Assembly: GCA_030581615.1 (NCBI GenBank)
Contig: JAKTTT010000022.1
Coordinates: 124,001-188,000 of the forward strand
DNA length: 64,000 nucleotides
DNA from: Alloascoidea africana
Lineage: Eukaryota > Ascomycota > Alloascoideomycetes > Alloascoideales > Alloascoideaceae
Direction: 5' to 3'
Made by a program: the position numbers and the translations under genes. Positions 20,011 through 31,432 of this stretch are shown here, in pieces. The notes beneath the pieces are model-generated. The model was not told the origin of the DNA, did no database searches, and saw only the letters and a program-made list of their open reading frames with translations. Each line of letters opens with the position of its first letter. The first letter of the stretch is position 1.

Positions 20011-22125
20011 ATGACAAACTCCTTCAACCCTCCTCCTCCACATCCTGCCCATAGAGTGGCTCGACCAAGACAACGACGAACAAGACTTGGTTTAGGCTCC
20101 GGAAGAGCCCCCTCTGAGATTTTCCGCTTTCAGTCCGTCCGCGATATCGAATACAAAGCCTTGACAAGGCTTCCTGAACAACTCCTTTACACTCTTCCCC
20201 CCTCAGATTCGACTTTTTCGCTTTTTCAAGGCTTTAATGCGGCAATCCCCTTGATCAATGACATTCTAAAATCCTCCGCTTTCAACGACTTTGACAACCA
20301 TCAACAACAATCTCAGAAACTCCTCGATTATTACCCAACCCATGGTGATCAGGGACCCCTTGCGGACTACGACACCCAAAGCCCTGTAGACTCACGGACA
20401 ATATATCGCACAAGGTCTGCTAAGAAGCTAAAAGGCTACAAAGCCGATATTGGGGTAAAGCTCGACCTATTGGAGGTCAGAAAGGGTCTTGCAGCTAGTG
20501 AAATCGGGGAGATTGATGCAAAAATCGCAAAGCTTCAAAACATGAGGGATTTGGTCTTTGACAGAGTGGCGAAATTGGAGCAAGAGGAAATGATGTTGGA
20601 AGGACATATACCCGAGATAGAAACCAGGCTGGAAGAAATACGCATGTACGGATTGGATGAAGATGAGGATGAAGACGAGGATGAGGAAGCCCAGGTTGAT
20701 AATGGACCAAAGGACTCGGCCAAAAACAAGAAAACCAAAACCAAAACCAAAATTAACAGTAAAAATAAAAATAAAAAATCGCATGCAAAAAAACCCAGTA
20801 GTAGTCAATACCTGGGAGAAGAGGACTTTACAGAAATCTACGGTGATAATGCTATGGAGGACGGTGCCGAGCCGAGCACCGAATTTCTTTCAAAATCCGT
20901 ATATGGCAAATTACAATCCCAGGCTCCGAAAAAGTTCCAAAAAAGAGCTCAACCTAGGAGAAGAACCAATCCAACTCTACAACAGTATTATGAACCTGGT
21001 AGTGAAATCGCCCTGTTCAAAGCACACCAGGACTCAATTAGCTGTTTTGATTTTGATCTGCCCTTTGGAACTCTGGTGACTGCTTCTCTCGACAACACCG
21101 TCAAAGTGTGGAATCTAGGAACTGGAGCCGGAGCAGCAAATACAAATGCAATTGGAAGAGGCAGAATGGTCAAGTGTAGCGGCTTGCTCGAAGGACACAA
21201 TGCTTCCGTACAGTGTATACAAATGGAAGACAACATTGTTGTTACTGGATCTGCCGATGCTACTCTTAGACTGTGGGATCTACGAAAGCTGGTGGAATCC
21301 AGCATCGCGCCCTCTCAGTCACACAGAAGCTCCATTAGCGAACGAACCGATTCCTCTAGTGAGAGTAGTGGAGAAGATGCATACACGGACTTTGACGATG
21401 ATGATGATGATGAAGACTGCTGTCTCAACGTATTTGAGTCCCACGTTGACGAGGTCACAGCTCTTAGCTTTCATGACTATACCCTCGTCTCTGGTTCCTC
21501 AGACAAAACAATTCGTCAGTGGGACATGCAAACTGGCAGATGCTATCAGACGTTGGACGTTCTCTGGGCTTCTGCCCAGCAAATGACAGGCGCTGCGGTC
21601 GATGAACCACAGTTTCTCAGATCCGTTGAAGAAGCATCGTTATCTGCTTCCTCAAAGAGTAAAAATGTCCATTTTATCGGAGCGCTACAGTGTTTCGATG
21701 CTGCTTTGGCAAGTGGTACGGCAGATGGCATAGTCCGACTCTGGGACTTGCGGAGCGGCCAGGTCCAGCGTTCTCTCGTCGGCCACACTGGCGCTGTTAC
21801 AAGTCTTCAATTTGATGATCGTCATCTGGTCACAGGGAGCTTGGATCGAAGCATACGAATTTGGGATCTGAGGACCGGTGCCATAATAGATGCCTTTGCC
21901 TACGATTCGCCGATCGCAAACTTGCAGCTTGATGCACGGAGAATTGTTTGTTCAAACATGCAAAACACTGTCAAGATTTACGACCGAGACGAGGAGAGAC
22001 ACTGGAGTTGTGGACCTGGTGTTGCGGAACCATCATCCGCCTCTGTCGTTCAGTTTGTAAGATACAAAGAAGGATACCTAGTTGAAGGCAGAAAAGATGG
22101 GTTTATTGGAACTTGGGCTTGTTAG
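20011..22125 (+). CDS. MDV1: WD40 mitochondrial fission adaptor, Mdv1/Caf4
   Basis: A 704-residue adaptor that bridges Fis1 and the dynamin Dnm1 on the mitochondrial outer membrane during fission. The domain order is that of Mdv1 (714 residues in yeast). Residues 1-110 form the N-terminal helical extension that binds Fis1. A predicted coiled coil spans about 145-212. An acidic run (DEDEDEDEDEE, 216-226) and a lysine-rich linker follow. WD40 repeats run from about residue 331 to the end (AHQDSISCFDFD, VWNLGTG, LRLWDLRK, IRQWDMQTGRC, VRLWDLRSGQV, IRIWDLRTGA). An Asp-rich insertion (DDDDDDED) sits between blades. The ATG at 20011 is the first ATG of the frame; the frame stays open a little further upstream without one. 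It could be the only Mdv1/Caf4-type protein of this yeast. Confidence 0.93.
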   Translation: MTNSFNPPPPHPAHRVARPRQRRTRLGLGSGRAPSEIFRFQSVRDIEYKALTRLPEQLLYTLPPSDSTFSLFQGFNAAIPLINDILKSSAFNDFDNHQQQSQKLLDYYPTHGDQGPLADYDTQSPVDSRTIYRTRSAKKLKGYKADIGVKLDLLEVRKGLAASEIGEIDAKIAKLQNMRDLVFDRVAKLEQEEMMLEGHIPEIETRLEEIRMYGLDEDEDEDEDEEAQVDNGPKDSAKNKKTKTKTKINSKNKNKKSHAKKPSSSQYLGEEDFTEIYGDNAMEDGAEPSTEFLSKSVYGKLQSQAPKKFQKRAQPRRRTNPTLQQYYEPGSEIALFKAHQDSISCFDFDLPFGTLVTASLDNTVKVWNLGTGAGAANTNAIGRGRMVKCSGLLEGHNASVQCIQMEDNIVVTGSADATLRLWDLRKLVESSIAPSQSHRSSISERTDSSSESSGEDAYTDFDDDDDDEDCCLNVFESHVDEVTALSFHDYTLVSGSSDKTIRQWDMQTGRCYQTLDVLWASAQQMTGAAVDEPQFLRSVEEASLSASSKSKNVHFIGALQCFDAALASGTADGIVRLWDLRSGQVQRSLVGHTGAVTSLQFDDRHLVTGSLDRSIRIWDLRTGAIIDAFAYDSPIANLQLDARRIVCSNMQNTVKIYDRDEERHWSCGPGVAEPSSASVVQFVRYKEGYLVEGRKDGFIGTWAC

Positions 22126-23764
22126 AATTGGTCAGGGATTGTAACCGTCTTTCAACAACAAGAAGCATTTTGGCATTATAAATTCTTCTTCTTCAAAAAC
22201 GGAAGAAAAAAACAATTGCATTTTTACCTTGTTTTTTTTTTTTTCTTTCTTTCATAATCTTGAAACATATTAGCATTCACATTTAGAGCATTCATTGCAA
22301 ACTAAAACAGAAAACAAATTTGAAATGGATATCATAGTAGCCTACACGCCTTTGTTGATCAAAGATTTGTCCCACGACCAGATGCAATAAGATTTAGAGT
22401 TGCAAACCTAAACCAAGGAAGATACATAACAAGCAAAACAATAAAGTTTTGACGTTTGTTCGATGTGTATTCAAAAGTGTCTAAACCTAGTGCTAATCGC
22501 TCGAGAGCGATGAGATGACAAACTATAAACGTATCTAGCTGGCTAAAGCACACGATGAAAAAGGTCATTCATTCATCACGACTCAAGGTCTTTTTTTTTT
22601 GAAGGAATTTATAATCGCGCGTAACAAAAGTTTGAAGAATATGGCTCGGCAACGGTACGTTCTCCGGGTTATCGAGCCGCGCTCAACCGATGCGTACGCG
22701 TCACGCGTTTCTTCACATCTCCATTACTTTTTTTACAGTTGTCTGTGCCTAGAACAAGATAAAATTACCGGAGATTAATATGGTCTCATGACTAATGCCA
22801 GATACTTCATCTCGTGTGCTGTTTCTTTTTTTCTTTTTCAATTGTGCATTTGTTTGTTTGAGTAAAATGGCATGCAACTAAGAGTAAGGGTCCTGCAATA
22901 CCATTATCGTCACACATGAGAAGTACAGGTGAGGAACAAACATTTCTTTTAGAGTTTGGTTCAAGATCTGATTTGAATCAAAAATAATTTGATAATTTTA
23001 ACTCGTGGTAAAAAACGTTCTATCCTGGATGATAGAATCAAATCTAGGAGGTCCAACAGGTTAAAACCAGTTTCTCCAATAAAACTAAGGAGCTTCAACC
23101 AAATTAGCAATTTTTCCAGGATTTCATTCAGTAGTTACTCTTTTACATTTAGATAATCATTTATTTAACACTTATAGTAGCTATCGTTCATCCCCAATAT
23201 AAAAAGTATCTTGTTCTAATCCACTGTTTTGCCGCCACATTTCCAAGAAAGATTCACAAAAGAATGCTCTCTAGAGATTTAAGAACAATTTGAACTAACG
23301 GAACTTGGAAAATCTAGTAATGGAGAGAGATAAACTACAATACGTGTTTTTATAAAAGAAACTAGACAGCCAAAGCCACCAAAACCAAAACAAAGATTTT
23401 GTATAAAATCCTCATCATTCTCCTAATTTTGGTTTCAAGGAGAGCATAAAGCACTGAATTCTGTCTGTCAATGTGGTTAATAATTCAAGCCAACCAATAT
23501 TTAGCATCACTTTTGAATTGCTCTCCAGATGGGGTTGACAGTATCAACTTGTCCAGCCTCGGAAACCAAGCCAAAATTCGCCGTGATATCCGGGTAATAA
23601 CACCACATACATGGTAAGCTGTAAGAAACCCCAGTCTATCCAACTTTGCCCTGGCTTGCAAGAAAGCACATTTGCCAACAAGATCTCGGTCAGTCCAGAG
23701 CAAATTGCAACGCGATTTACTGATTCGAAGTCTTTTTTTTTTCTTTTTGTGATAGTACCTTGTA
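22126..23764. other. Intergenic region, no gene supported
   Basis: About 1.6 kb between MDV1 and the CCDC90-type gene. AT-rich, with T-runs near 22231 and 22590 and a short GC-rich patch at 22658-22705. No motif-bearing frame and no RNA gene recognised. Confidence 0.4.
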
Positions 23765-24937
23765 ATGGATCGATTTCCTATAAATGTTTGTTTCAATCAT
23801 TCGATAGCGAAAACCCCCATATCAATGGGGATGGGGATTTCAAGAAGAATGAGGGGGTTGCCAAAAACAATATCAATGCTGATAGGAGGCAGAGAGTTTC
23901 ACGGTTCAGGAACCAATTGTAGGAATCTGCAACGGCGGTTGCAATATCAAAGAGGATCATACCTTGAAAGTGGCAATTTTGTGGCTCAGGATATAAAATT
24001 ACAGAATGTAACGGCGATACCAATGGCGAAAAGGATGATTAGTTCAAGCCAAAAGTTTGAGAATGATCCAACATTAAATACAACTGAATACAGTACAATA
24101 GAAGATATGGAGGGTAAAATACTTGGAGACAATTTCGAGATGAAGACCTCGGCACAAGATGAAAAGGGCCAAAGTGAAAATGTGGAAACAAACGATTCAA
24201 ATCAGGAAAAGGAACGAGCACGTCAATATTACTTTGATTCCCTCCAAGTCCATAAACAACTTATTGCTGCGAAATACACAGATACACAGGCAGATGTAAT
24301 GATGGAGGCATTGTCCCAATTCTTAGCAGCTCATTTAAAGAACTGTGAGGAAAATAACATTCATAAAACAACATGGGAAAATGAGGCATATCTTTTTGAA
24401 GCAGCACAATCTGAGCTTCGAACAGAGGTTAAAACTCAAAGAGAACAGCAGTTGTCCTCATTGACTACAGACCTTGCACTTCTTGAAAGAGACTATCAAT
24501 TATTGCGTGATGAACTTGAGGACTCGGTAGATAGACTTAGAAAAGACATCGAGATGGATGTGAACGATCAAAAAAGCACGACAAAGCTCGAGCAAAAAGC
24601 CATGACAATTCGAATACAGGAGGTGGACAACAAGATTACAAATAAGATTAACAGTGGTATTAAGAGTGATATTGAAGCGTTACGATGGCATTCCACTAGT
24701 AGAGGGCTTTTGGCTATTCTCATATCTGTAATTTCCATGATTGTTGCAGTTTCGCTCTCATCAAAGGAAAAGAAGAAAAATGCAGGTACCACTGGTCCAA
24801 GTTCTTCTGGTTCACAGGCCACAGAGCCCTCGAGTATATCAACAGGAACACCAACAACAGCAACGGTTTTGACTACTCCTACCTTGATAGAAGGCGATAG
24901 ATTCTCAAATCCAACAACATCGGGTGAACAGACTTGA
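23765..24937 (+). CDS. Mitochondrial coiled-coil protein, CCDC90/Fmp32 family (DUF1640)
   Basis: A 390-residue protein of the CCDC90/MCUR1 family (yeast Fmp32), inner-membrane proteins implicated in complex IV assembly or calcium uniporter regulation. The N-terminal 60 residues are basic and hydroxylated (ISRRMRGLPKTISMLIGG), fitting a mitochondrial presequence. The family head domain is YYFDSLQVHKQLIAAKYTDT (from residue 155) followed by DVMMEALSQFLAAHL. A long coiled coil covers about 205-305, and a single membrane span GLLAILISVISMIVAVSL lies near 313-330. A low-complexity Ser/Thr tail of about 55 residues follows, longer than in relatives. Met residues at 21, 23 and 29 are possible alternative starts. 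The protein is longer than Fmp32 (207) at both ends. Confidence 0.82.
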   Translation: MDRFPINVCFNHSIAKTPISMGMGISRRMRGLPKTISMLIGGREFHGSGTNCRNLQRRLQYQRGSYLESGNFVAQDIKLQNVTAIPMAKRMISSSQKFENDPTLNTTEYSTIEDMEGKILGDNFEMKTSAQDEKGQSENVETNDSNQEKERARQYYFDSLQVHKQLIAAKYTDTQADVMMEALSQFLAAHLKNCEENNIHKTTWENEAYLFEAAQSELRTEVKTQREQQLSSLTTDLALLERDYQLLRDELEDSVDRLRKDIEMDVNDQKSTTKLEQKAMTIRIQEVDNKITNKINSGIKSDIEALRWHSTSRGLLAILISVISMIVAVSLSSKEKKKNAGTTGPSSSGSQATEPSSISTGTPTTATVLTTPTLIEGDRFSNPTTSGEQT

Positions 24938-26246
24938 GTTGGGCATGTTACACAATGATATTGATAAAAGCTTGTTTATTGCTTTCCATATTACTCAAAC
25001 TTGTATTCTTATGATTCAAGATTATCTTTAGAAATGCATAACATATTAAAACATATAAAAAATGAAGCAATAACTTTTTTTTATTCTTGCTGTGTTGTGC
25101 TTGTTTCCTCTTCTTAGAATAACACAATGACTGATCTAACATGCGCTAGACAACAAACTCTTTAAATGGCGGTTTTGATCCATTGAATTGTATGAGAAAT
25201 GATATCTTTGTACAAACTTATACAACTTACATCTAGCGTTCCATTTTTTTGAACAGATCATATTCTGTTTTTTTAATCAAATTGAAACCTAGAAATATCC
25301 GTTAAAGATTCTAATCATCGCGTTTAGGTAATAGAGCGATGACGCCTCCAAGCTATTCGAATACTTACGAGGTTCTTGACTATATTAATTGCTTAGATGT
25401 TATTCACTTGAAGTATCATCCAGAAAACGTGTAATTGAGAACAATTTCTTTCCTTAACAATCACAAGATTAAATGACTATGGAACTAATGAGACTTGCTA
25501 CTTTTTGTTCCCCTGCTAATATTGCGACCCAACTTTAAAAGAGTTGCTTAGTTCATCTACTGGGCGTGATTATCATGGAATGTAGTCGTAGGCTATATCT
25601 GCTTGCAACATAATGAACTCAGTTTTGAACTACTGAGATAAGAAAGGGAATATGGAGCTTCATATACACGACTATCAACCCAAAGTCAAGATCTCTGGCG
25701 TGTATAATTCCGACAATTTTTTTTCAGAGGACACTACAAAGCATATCAGAAATGAAAGTAGACCTGATTAAGTACATCAAAAATCTGTTGAAGAATCTTT
25801 GAAGGATAGAGTGGGTGGAGTAAGGAAAATATATCTGAAGTCATTTACCCAAATTAGAAGGATTTAAATGCATTCTATATATACCAGCAAATATAGAGGG
25901 GTAGGCAAGCTTGTGCAAAGATAAAAGGATAATGTTTTGTTACTGTGTAAATCTCTGAAAATAATGAGCATAATTAGGGTATTACGTGGTTTTGGAATAG
26001 AACATTAACACATTATCACCCAGATACATCCACCCAAGAAAACTAATATGAACATGAATCATCTGAAAGACTATTCAAAACAAGGATACTGCTGCCATCT
26101 TTTGAGAAATTCAAATAAAAATAAGCAACTCATAATGGAAAATCCCAAAGAGAAGTTTCAAAGAAATGAAAAAAAAGATTGAAGAATATCTTTAAGATAT
26201 TATAACAGAAGTAAATTTGACAGCCCATTTTTTTCCAGAAAAATTA
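24938..26246. other. AT-rich intergenic region up to tRNA-Ser
   Basis: About 1.3 kb, AT-rich, without coding potential. Nothing recognised apart from ordinary A/T tracts. Confidence 0.4.
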
Positions 26247-26328
26247 GGCACTATGGCCGAGCGGTTAAGGCGAAAGATTAGAAATCTTTTGGGATTTTCC
26301 CGCGCAGGTTCGAGTCCTGCTGGTGTCG
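26247..26328 (+). tRNA. tRNA-Ser (anticodon AGA), copy 1
   Basis: An 82-nt type II tRNA with no intron. The acceptor stem GGCACTA pairs with TGGTGTC (two G-U pairs) and G is the discriminator. The D-arm GCCGAGCGGTTAAGGC, anticodon loop TTAGAAA (anticodon AGA), long variable arm TGGGATTTTCCCG and T-loop GGTTCGAGTCC are all present. It resembles yeast tRNA-Ser(AGA) closely. A TTTTT run follows at 26332-26336, suitable as a Pol III terminator. It is identical to the copy at 51688-51769. The CCA end is not encoded. Confidence 0.97.
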
Positions 26329-27725
26329 AATATTTTTGTTTTCTGTGGTATTAGTTAATGTTCCTTTTTTTAAGTAGAAACTGCACTAGTTTTACCATTC
26401 TTTTTGAGAGCTTGTTTCCTGAGAATTAGCTCAACACCTAAAACCGTTCTAATTTTTTACAACTGGGCCAACATGACAAACTGCCAAGCGCCGTATTACC
26501 AAGATGGCCGCTCGACACCAGAGTAGAGAAAGATGTATGACGAAGCTTACAAAAAGGTAGCGAAGCAAAACCAAGTTCTTACTGGAATTGGCATGCTCCA
26601 ATCGTCTTCTGGGTCAATAAGAATGAGTGCTTATGCAATTGGCCAAAACCACGCCAAAAAAACGAGCTAGCGTGAAATGAATTAGATGGACGATGGGATG
26701 CATTGTTACGTTGAATGAATACTTACAGATTCGGGATACAAAAAGATCCGAGAAGATGGAGGCATAAGCATAAATAGTAAGCGTGTATTGAAAGTTATAA
26801 CTGATTCCCTTTTGGTTGATTGTAGTTGTCGAACTCCGAGTATGTTCAAGGCATTCTCTGATCCAGTCATGTTGGAAAATCTAGGTTCGTCGTCATATCT
26901 TCTTAAGCTTCAGGGATCTGAAATGCCCATTTATGTTCTTCCGCATCTGCAATGCTAAGTTTTCCAATTGAACATGGCTACTTAGAGGGAGAAATGTATT
27001 AAACTAAATGTATTAAACTAGCAGATGGAATAGTTGAGGAAGCAGCGGTACTATAGATTTCCCTTTGAATTCTTATGCACCTGTTGCATATTGTACATCC
27101 GGAAAACAAGGACAAAAATCCTGAATACTATATTTTTTAGACTGGAACAAAACTCTCAATCTCCAGACCTGCTGTCAAACATCATCGGAATCAATAATAA
27201 ACCTGATGGGTAAGAGAGAGAGATCGTGTTGTGAAATGCTTACTAACATTCCCCATGTGCTCTCAATGAGATAATCCCTAAGGTCGTTATGGAGCCTGTT
27301 CTCACTTGATGGTTAAACTCCAACTCACCAAAGCTTACTAATTTTCACTCATAACAGTAGTTCGGAATCTGAACAAACAGAGTTAGCAACAATCTGAAGA
27401 CGAAAAACAATCCAGAGACTGACCAGGTATCTCATCAGTCCGGGGGGTAGATGCAGTGTTCAATATCCAGTTCCTACAGATATTCAACTTTGGCCGCCGG
27501 TTCTGACGGCAGAAGATTAGGCCCGGAATGAAAAAGAAGGTTTTACTGGCGGGATGAGATGGTGATGAGGTCACGCATTACTAAATAAGGGCACCTAACT
27601 GAACCGGCCGCTACCGGTACTCGGCACCGAGGTAGTATATTAAAGAGTTCCTACCCCAGTCACTTTTTATCCTTTTCTTTTCTCCACCTCCATAAGCTAA
27701 AAGCATTCCCCAAAACTAAAGAAGA
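26329..27725. other. Intergenic region, no gene supported
   Basis: About 1.4 kb. Contains a tandem duplication of ATGTATTAAACTA (26993-27020) and a TATA-like TATATTAAA at 27636-27644, about 82-90 bp before the next ATG. No gene seen. Confidence 0.4.
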
Positions 27726-29039
27726 ATGAAATTCTTCAAATGGAGCTCACCTATACTGCTAGCCATTTTTGTGCAGCATCTGGCATACAGTTTAGGTCTG
27801 GTTATTCCTAACTCCGATATTTTCGGTGTGCGCCAAGATCAGAATGAAAGGATCCAACCTCAGGGTGACCAGGACCCAAACCCATGGTGGGGACTGTCTT
27901 CAAATGTAAGGGTTGAGAATCCTTCCAGAGTTTATCAGGAGAAGGAGAGTGAGAAAATGTATCTTGATGCTGGCAAACTGGGTCTATTCTCTTCATTGGT
28001 AAGTAATTTTACAATATGAGATGTTCATTTCCGGTGTTGAGATTAACAATAAACAGAGCATTGACTTTGGTGTTAGAAAAGATGTTAATGGCAAAGAGGA
28101 AGAATTGTTGGTGTTTGTGAATCGAGTAGCCAAGGTCAATGATTATACCAGACCAGGTCGCCTGATAGCAGAACTGTTGATTCAATATGTAAGTGTCCAA
28201 ATGCTAGTTGCTCCTCCATCTAAAGCTCAGCGCTAATCGTATTTTCTTGACTTTTGTTTGATGATCCTTAGCAATACAGTTTTGATACGTCAAGGTCTTT
28301 GAAAATCAATTCGCATGATCATCCATTACCTCTACAATTCCATCCAACTCTCACCCGCACGAGTTCGAAGTTAATGGTGTTTGACGATAGGTTGGAGGAA
28401 GAAGTTCCACAAATTGTCGAGGCATTGAAGAATAGTGATGAAATAGAGAAGCTACCTGCGGTAATTTTGAATATCGAAGTGGTAGCGCTCCCCAGCTCAG
28501 AACTAGATCAACAGTATACAAGAAATGGCCATCTTGAAGTTCGATTCGACAAGTCTTTGGATTCTGAAGGAAAACTATTATATTCGGGGTGGAAAAAATC
28601 TCCAAAATCGGGAGAAATACAAGAAGATAACATACTACTTGTCCTGCAGTTAGATCCTACAATCAGTAGTACATCGAACGAAGATGATGATGGTGAAAAG
28701 ATACAGAAAGAGAAGGCTATGGATCAGCAGCTTTCCTCAGTGTCCAAGCAACCCGTCTCCATTGCAAAACGGTTCAAGTATCATGTGTTTGAGTTCCTGA
28801 CAGAAGACTTAAAGATTGGAGATATCACGGCGACTGTTTCGCTCTGCTTGATCCCAATTTTTGGGTTCTTTTTATTGCTTGGAATTGCAATAATATTTTG
28901 CTGCGTTATACTAGGAGATTGCGTAAGGTGCACACGGATCATGAGGAAGGATAGAAGCTTTTGGTCTTCTGGTCTCAACCTCGATTTAGATCTTGAAGCG
29001 CTAAAAGTTGATAATAGTGGCGAATCCAAATACTCTTAG
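27726..29039 (+). CDS. Orphan type I membrane protein, three exons
   Basis: I do not recognise this 390-residue protein. Exons are 27726-27998, 28057-28188 and 28272-29039, all phase 0. Both introns begin GTAAGT; the first (58 nt) ends AACAG after a GATTAAC branch-like site, the second (83 nt) ends CTTAG. Splicing joins three open frames into one protein, which supports the model. A signal peptide covers about residues 1-23 (ILLAIFVQHLAYSLG). The lumenal or extracellular part runs to about residue 315, with a charged stretch DEDDDGEKIQKEKA-like near 270. One span follows (SLCLIPIFGFFLLLGIAIIF and CCVIL, about 322-347), then a short cytosolic tail. A secretory-pathway or surface role is inference. 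Confidence 0.8.
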
Positions 29040-31432
29040 CAATGCAATCCTATTGTGCCACTTGCTGTTTTTTTCGAGAATCGATATCTGGTCATGAAAA
29101 AGGCATTTGTTATGGGAGCAGAAATTCGCCAGCCACCCTACATTTCCCTGTTACAGCATGTTCAGACTGTGTGATTACTAGATCATCTTCAAACAACAAT
29201 ACCCTCTGTTAATCTCTGATTCCTTGATGTCCATATTATTTTCCTCTGCTGATTATACGGTATTGCTTATTTCATACATCCTTTTTGATACCTTCTATTG
29301 TTGCGGTCTCCGTCGCTCTTCCCAGCCACGGCTTCCTTCTGTTCTCATATCCTTCAATTGTTCATTTGACTTTCCCGTATTCTTACTGCTGTATTTTTAA
29401 ATCACTCGCTGAATTGTTCCCTCTTTACCAACCATTTATGCATTCACTCTTTAGAAACGACTGATGATTATTTCATGATTTTACTCTCTTTATTGGTTAG
29501 GTTCAAGTTATGTTTTGTGTTATGTTCCTGTTTAATTAGATTAGTCTGCTCTTTGCAATTGAATTCGCTCGTTATCTCACAAAGTTGTAGTATCGTATTT
29601 ATTTGACAGGAACAAAGATTTTATGTAAATAGAATTCATAAATCCTTTAGATCGAAGTTGACCATCTAGTCGATAGCTTTTCAACGGCTTTCATTATATT
29701 GTTTTGCTTAAGCCCTACAAAGTTTGAATCGCCTACGAAAAACTGAACTTGAACCTACACATTTCATAGAGAAATGATGCTTTCGATTCTGTATCTAAAA
29801 TAACTTGAAATGCTGATCATTGGAGTTCAAGAATATTCCGGGAGTAGTCGCAAGACGTCCACCTCTTGAATGATATATTCTTTATACGTTGATTTTAGTA
29901 CTCCGTAGTTTAATTCTTTCAAAGAAACGAATTAAATAGATTGATAGTAGGTATAAATAGATTTAAAATAACAAACTTTTGAGATGTATTGAATTTCAAA
30001 TGAGTAAAAAAACGGCTCTCAAGAAACGTGAATAGAATTACAGACTTAATAACCATTATGGCCAAAGGTCACCTTTTATCCATTTTGTAATGTCTAATTC
30101 ACCAGACGGGGCGTAGGAAAGGCTTGGAGTCATTGTCAATGGCATCCAATTAATACCCCTTTTGCTAACCTATTGTCAATATAATATTTGATAGGAATCA
30201 ATGCATATTAGCCATTTCTCGCAAACCTTCCATTCCAGACATACATTGATTATCCATTTATTGCTACCTTAAGTTAGTTTTCGATGTTCAATCTAACATA
30301 ACTACTAGAAGAGAAGTCAGTAGAAAATCACAGAAAAAAGTGTCAAAGGAATAATTCAAATAGAAAGGTTTTTCTCAAAACCTCGAATGAAGGATTCATG
30401 ATTATAGTAACAAATTACTGCGGACTCATTAATGGATTCAAAGGCATTCATGTTGTAAGCAAGGCACTTGGCCATAGGTTGGCGAGAAAATAGATTAATG
30501 TCAATGCGAAACGTAAATTTCACATTCCCTCCTATAGCTAGGCTTGTCTAAACGTTGAGAAACAATGATATATATTTTCTTCTTTGACCAATATACATGA
30601 CAGGAGTAGGCTTATCTGTTCCGCTTGGCAGCATACTGTTTCTAAAACCAGACATGCCTCCTTTTTTGGCAGGTAATTGACGTTGACATTTTCATGCAGA
30701 GTAGATTGACCAAACAAGTGCGCGTCATGGAGATTTCTCCAACAGGCTCTTCACGACAATGCCTGTTTTAACTATAACAGACATGTTTTGCATGATGAGG
30801 GTCCAATTATCAGATCTCTGTGGGAAGTTTTAACCCCCCAGTCCATAAAAATAACCAAAGTCGGCGTCGCAACCAAAGTGGCTGTGAGACATGAAAAACT
30901 TTAGCCAAGAACTCCAGAACGTGGAACAACTCAGCGCTATATTGCATTTTTAGCTTAGATTATCCCGGACAAATATCGTTCTAACAACCAAGTATTGTAA
31001 TATTCTCTCCTTGTTGTTCGCCTCGGTCTCCAAACTACAAACAGAACTTTAAAACCGCCCTACTTGAGGATTTGAAAGGCTTTTCTGTCCCAATGATCTC
31101 AATAGTTGCCAATAATATCGGAAATGGAACAATTATGAGCTCAATTGAGACCTGTTATAAAATTAGCAATATCCTTCTTTATTGCCGAATCTTAACTTCT
31201 CTTATAAGCCTAAGCTAGCTTTAGAACTGATTGGCAACTCTTTCTCCTTTGATCAAGAATCTTTGCACTTAACGAGTCCTTCTTTACAAGAGATTCAAAG
31301 ATAAACACTAAAATTGCACATTCCTTTGGAGGAACAGATTCTAATAGCAACAATCAGTTTCAATCATTTTACTCAACCTCAACAATATACTAAAAATCTA
31401 ACACAAAAACCTGCAGTTTCTATTCACTCTAC
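29040..31432. other. Long AT-rich intergenic region
   Basis: About 2.4 kb upstream of the aspartyl protease gene; no frame of note on either strand. The last 120 bases are A/C/T-rich as in yeast leaders. A long upstream region is common for regulated cell-surface genes, but I see no defined regulatory motif and no sign of a centromere or tRNA. Confidence 0.4.

Noticed and set aside
26701-26760. ATACTTAC resembling the U1 snRNA 5' end
   Set aside because: The following bases (AGAT) do not continue the U1 start (CT) and no U1 downstream elements follow.
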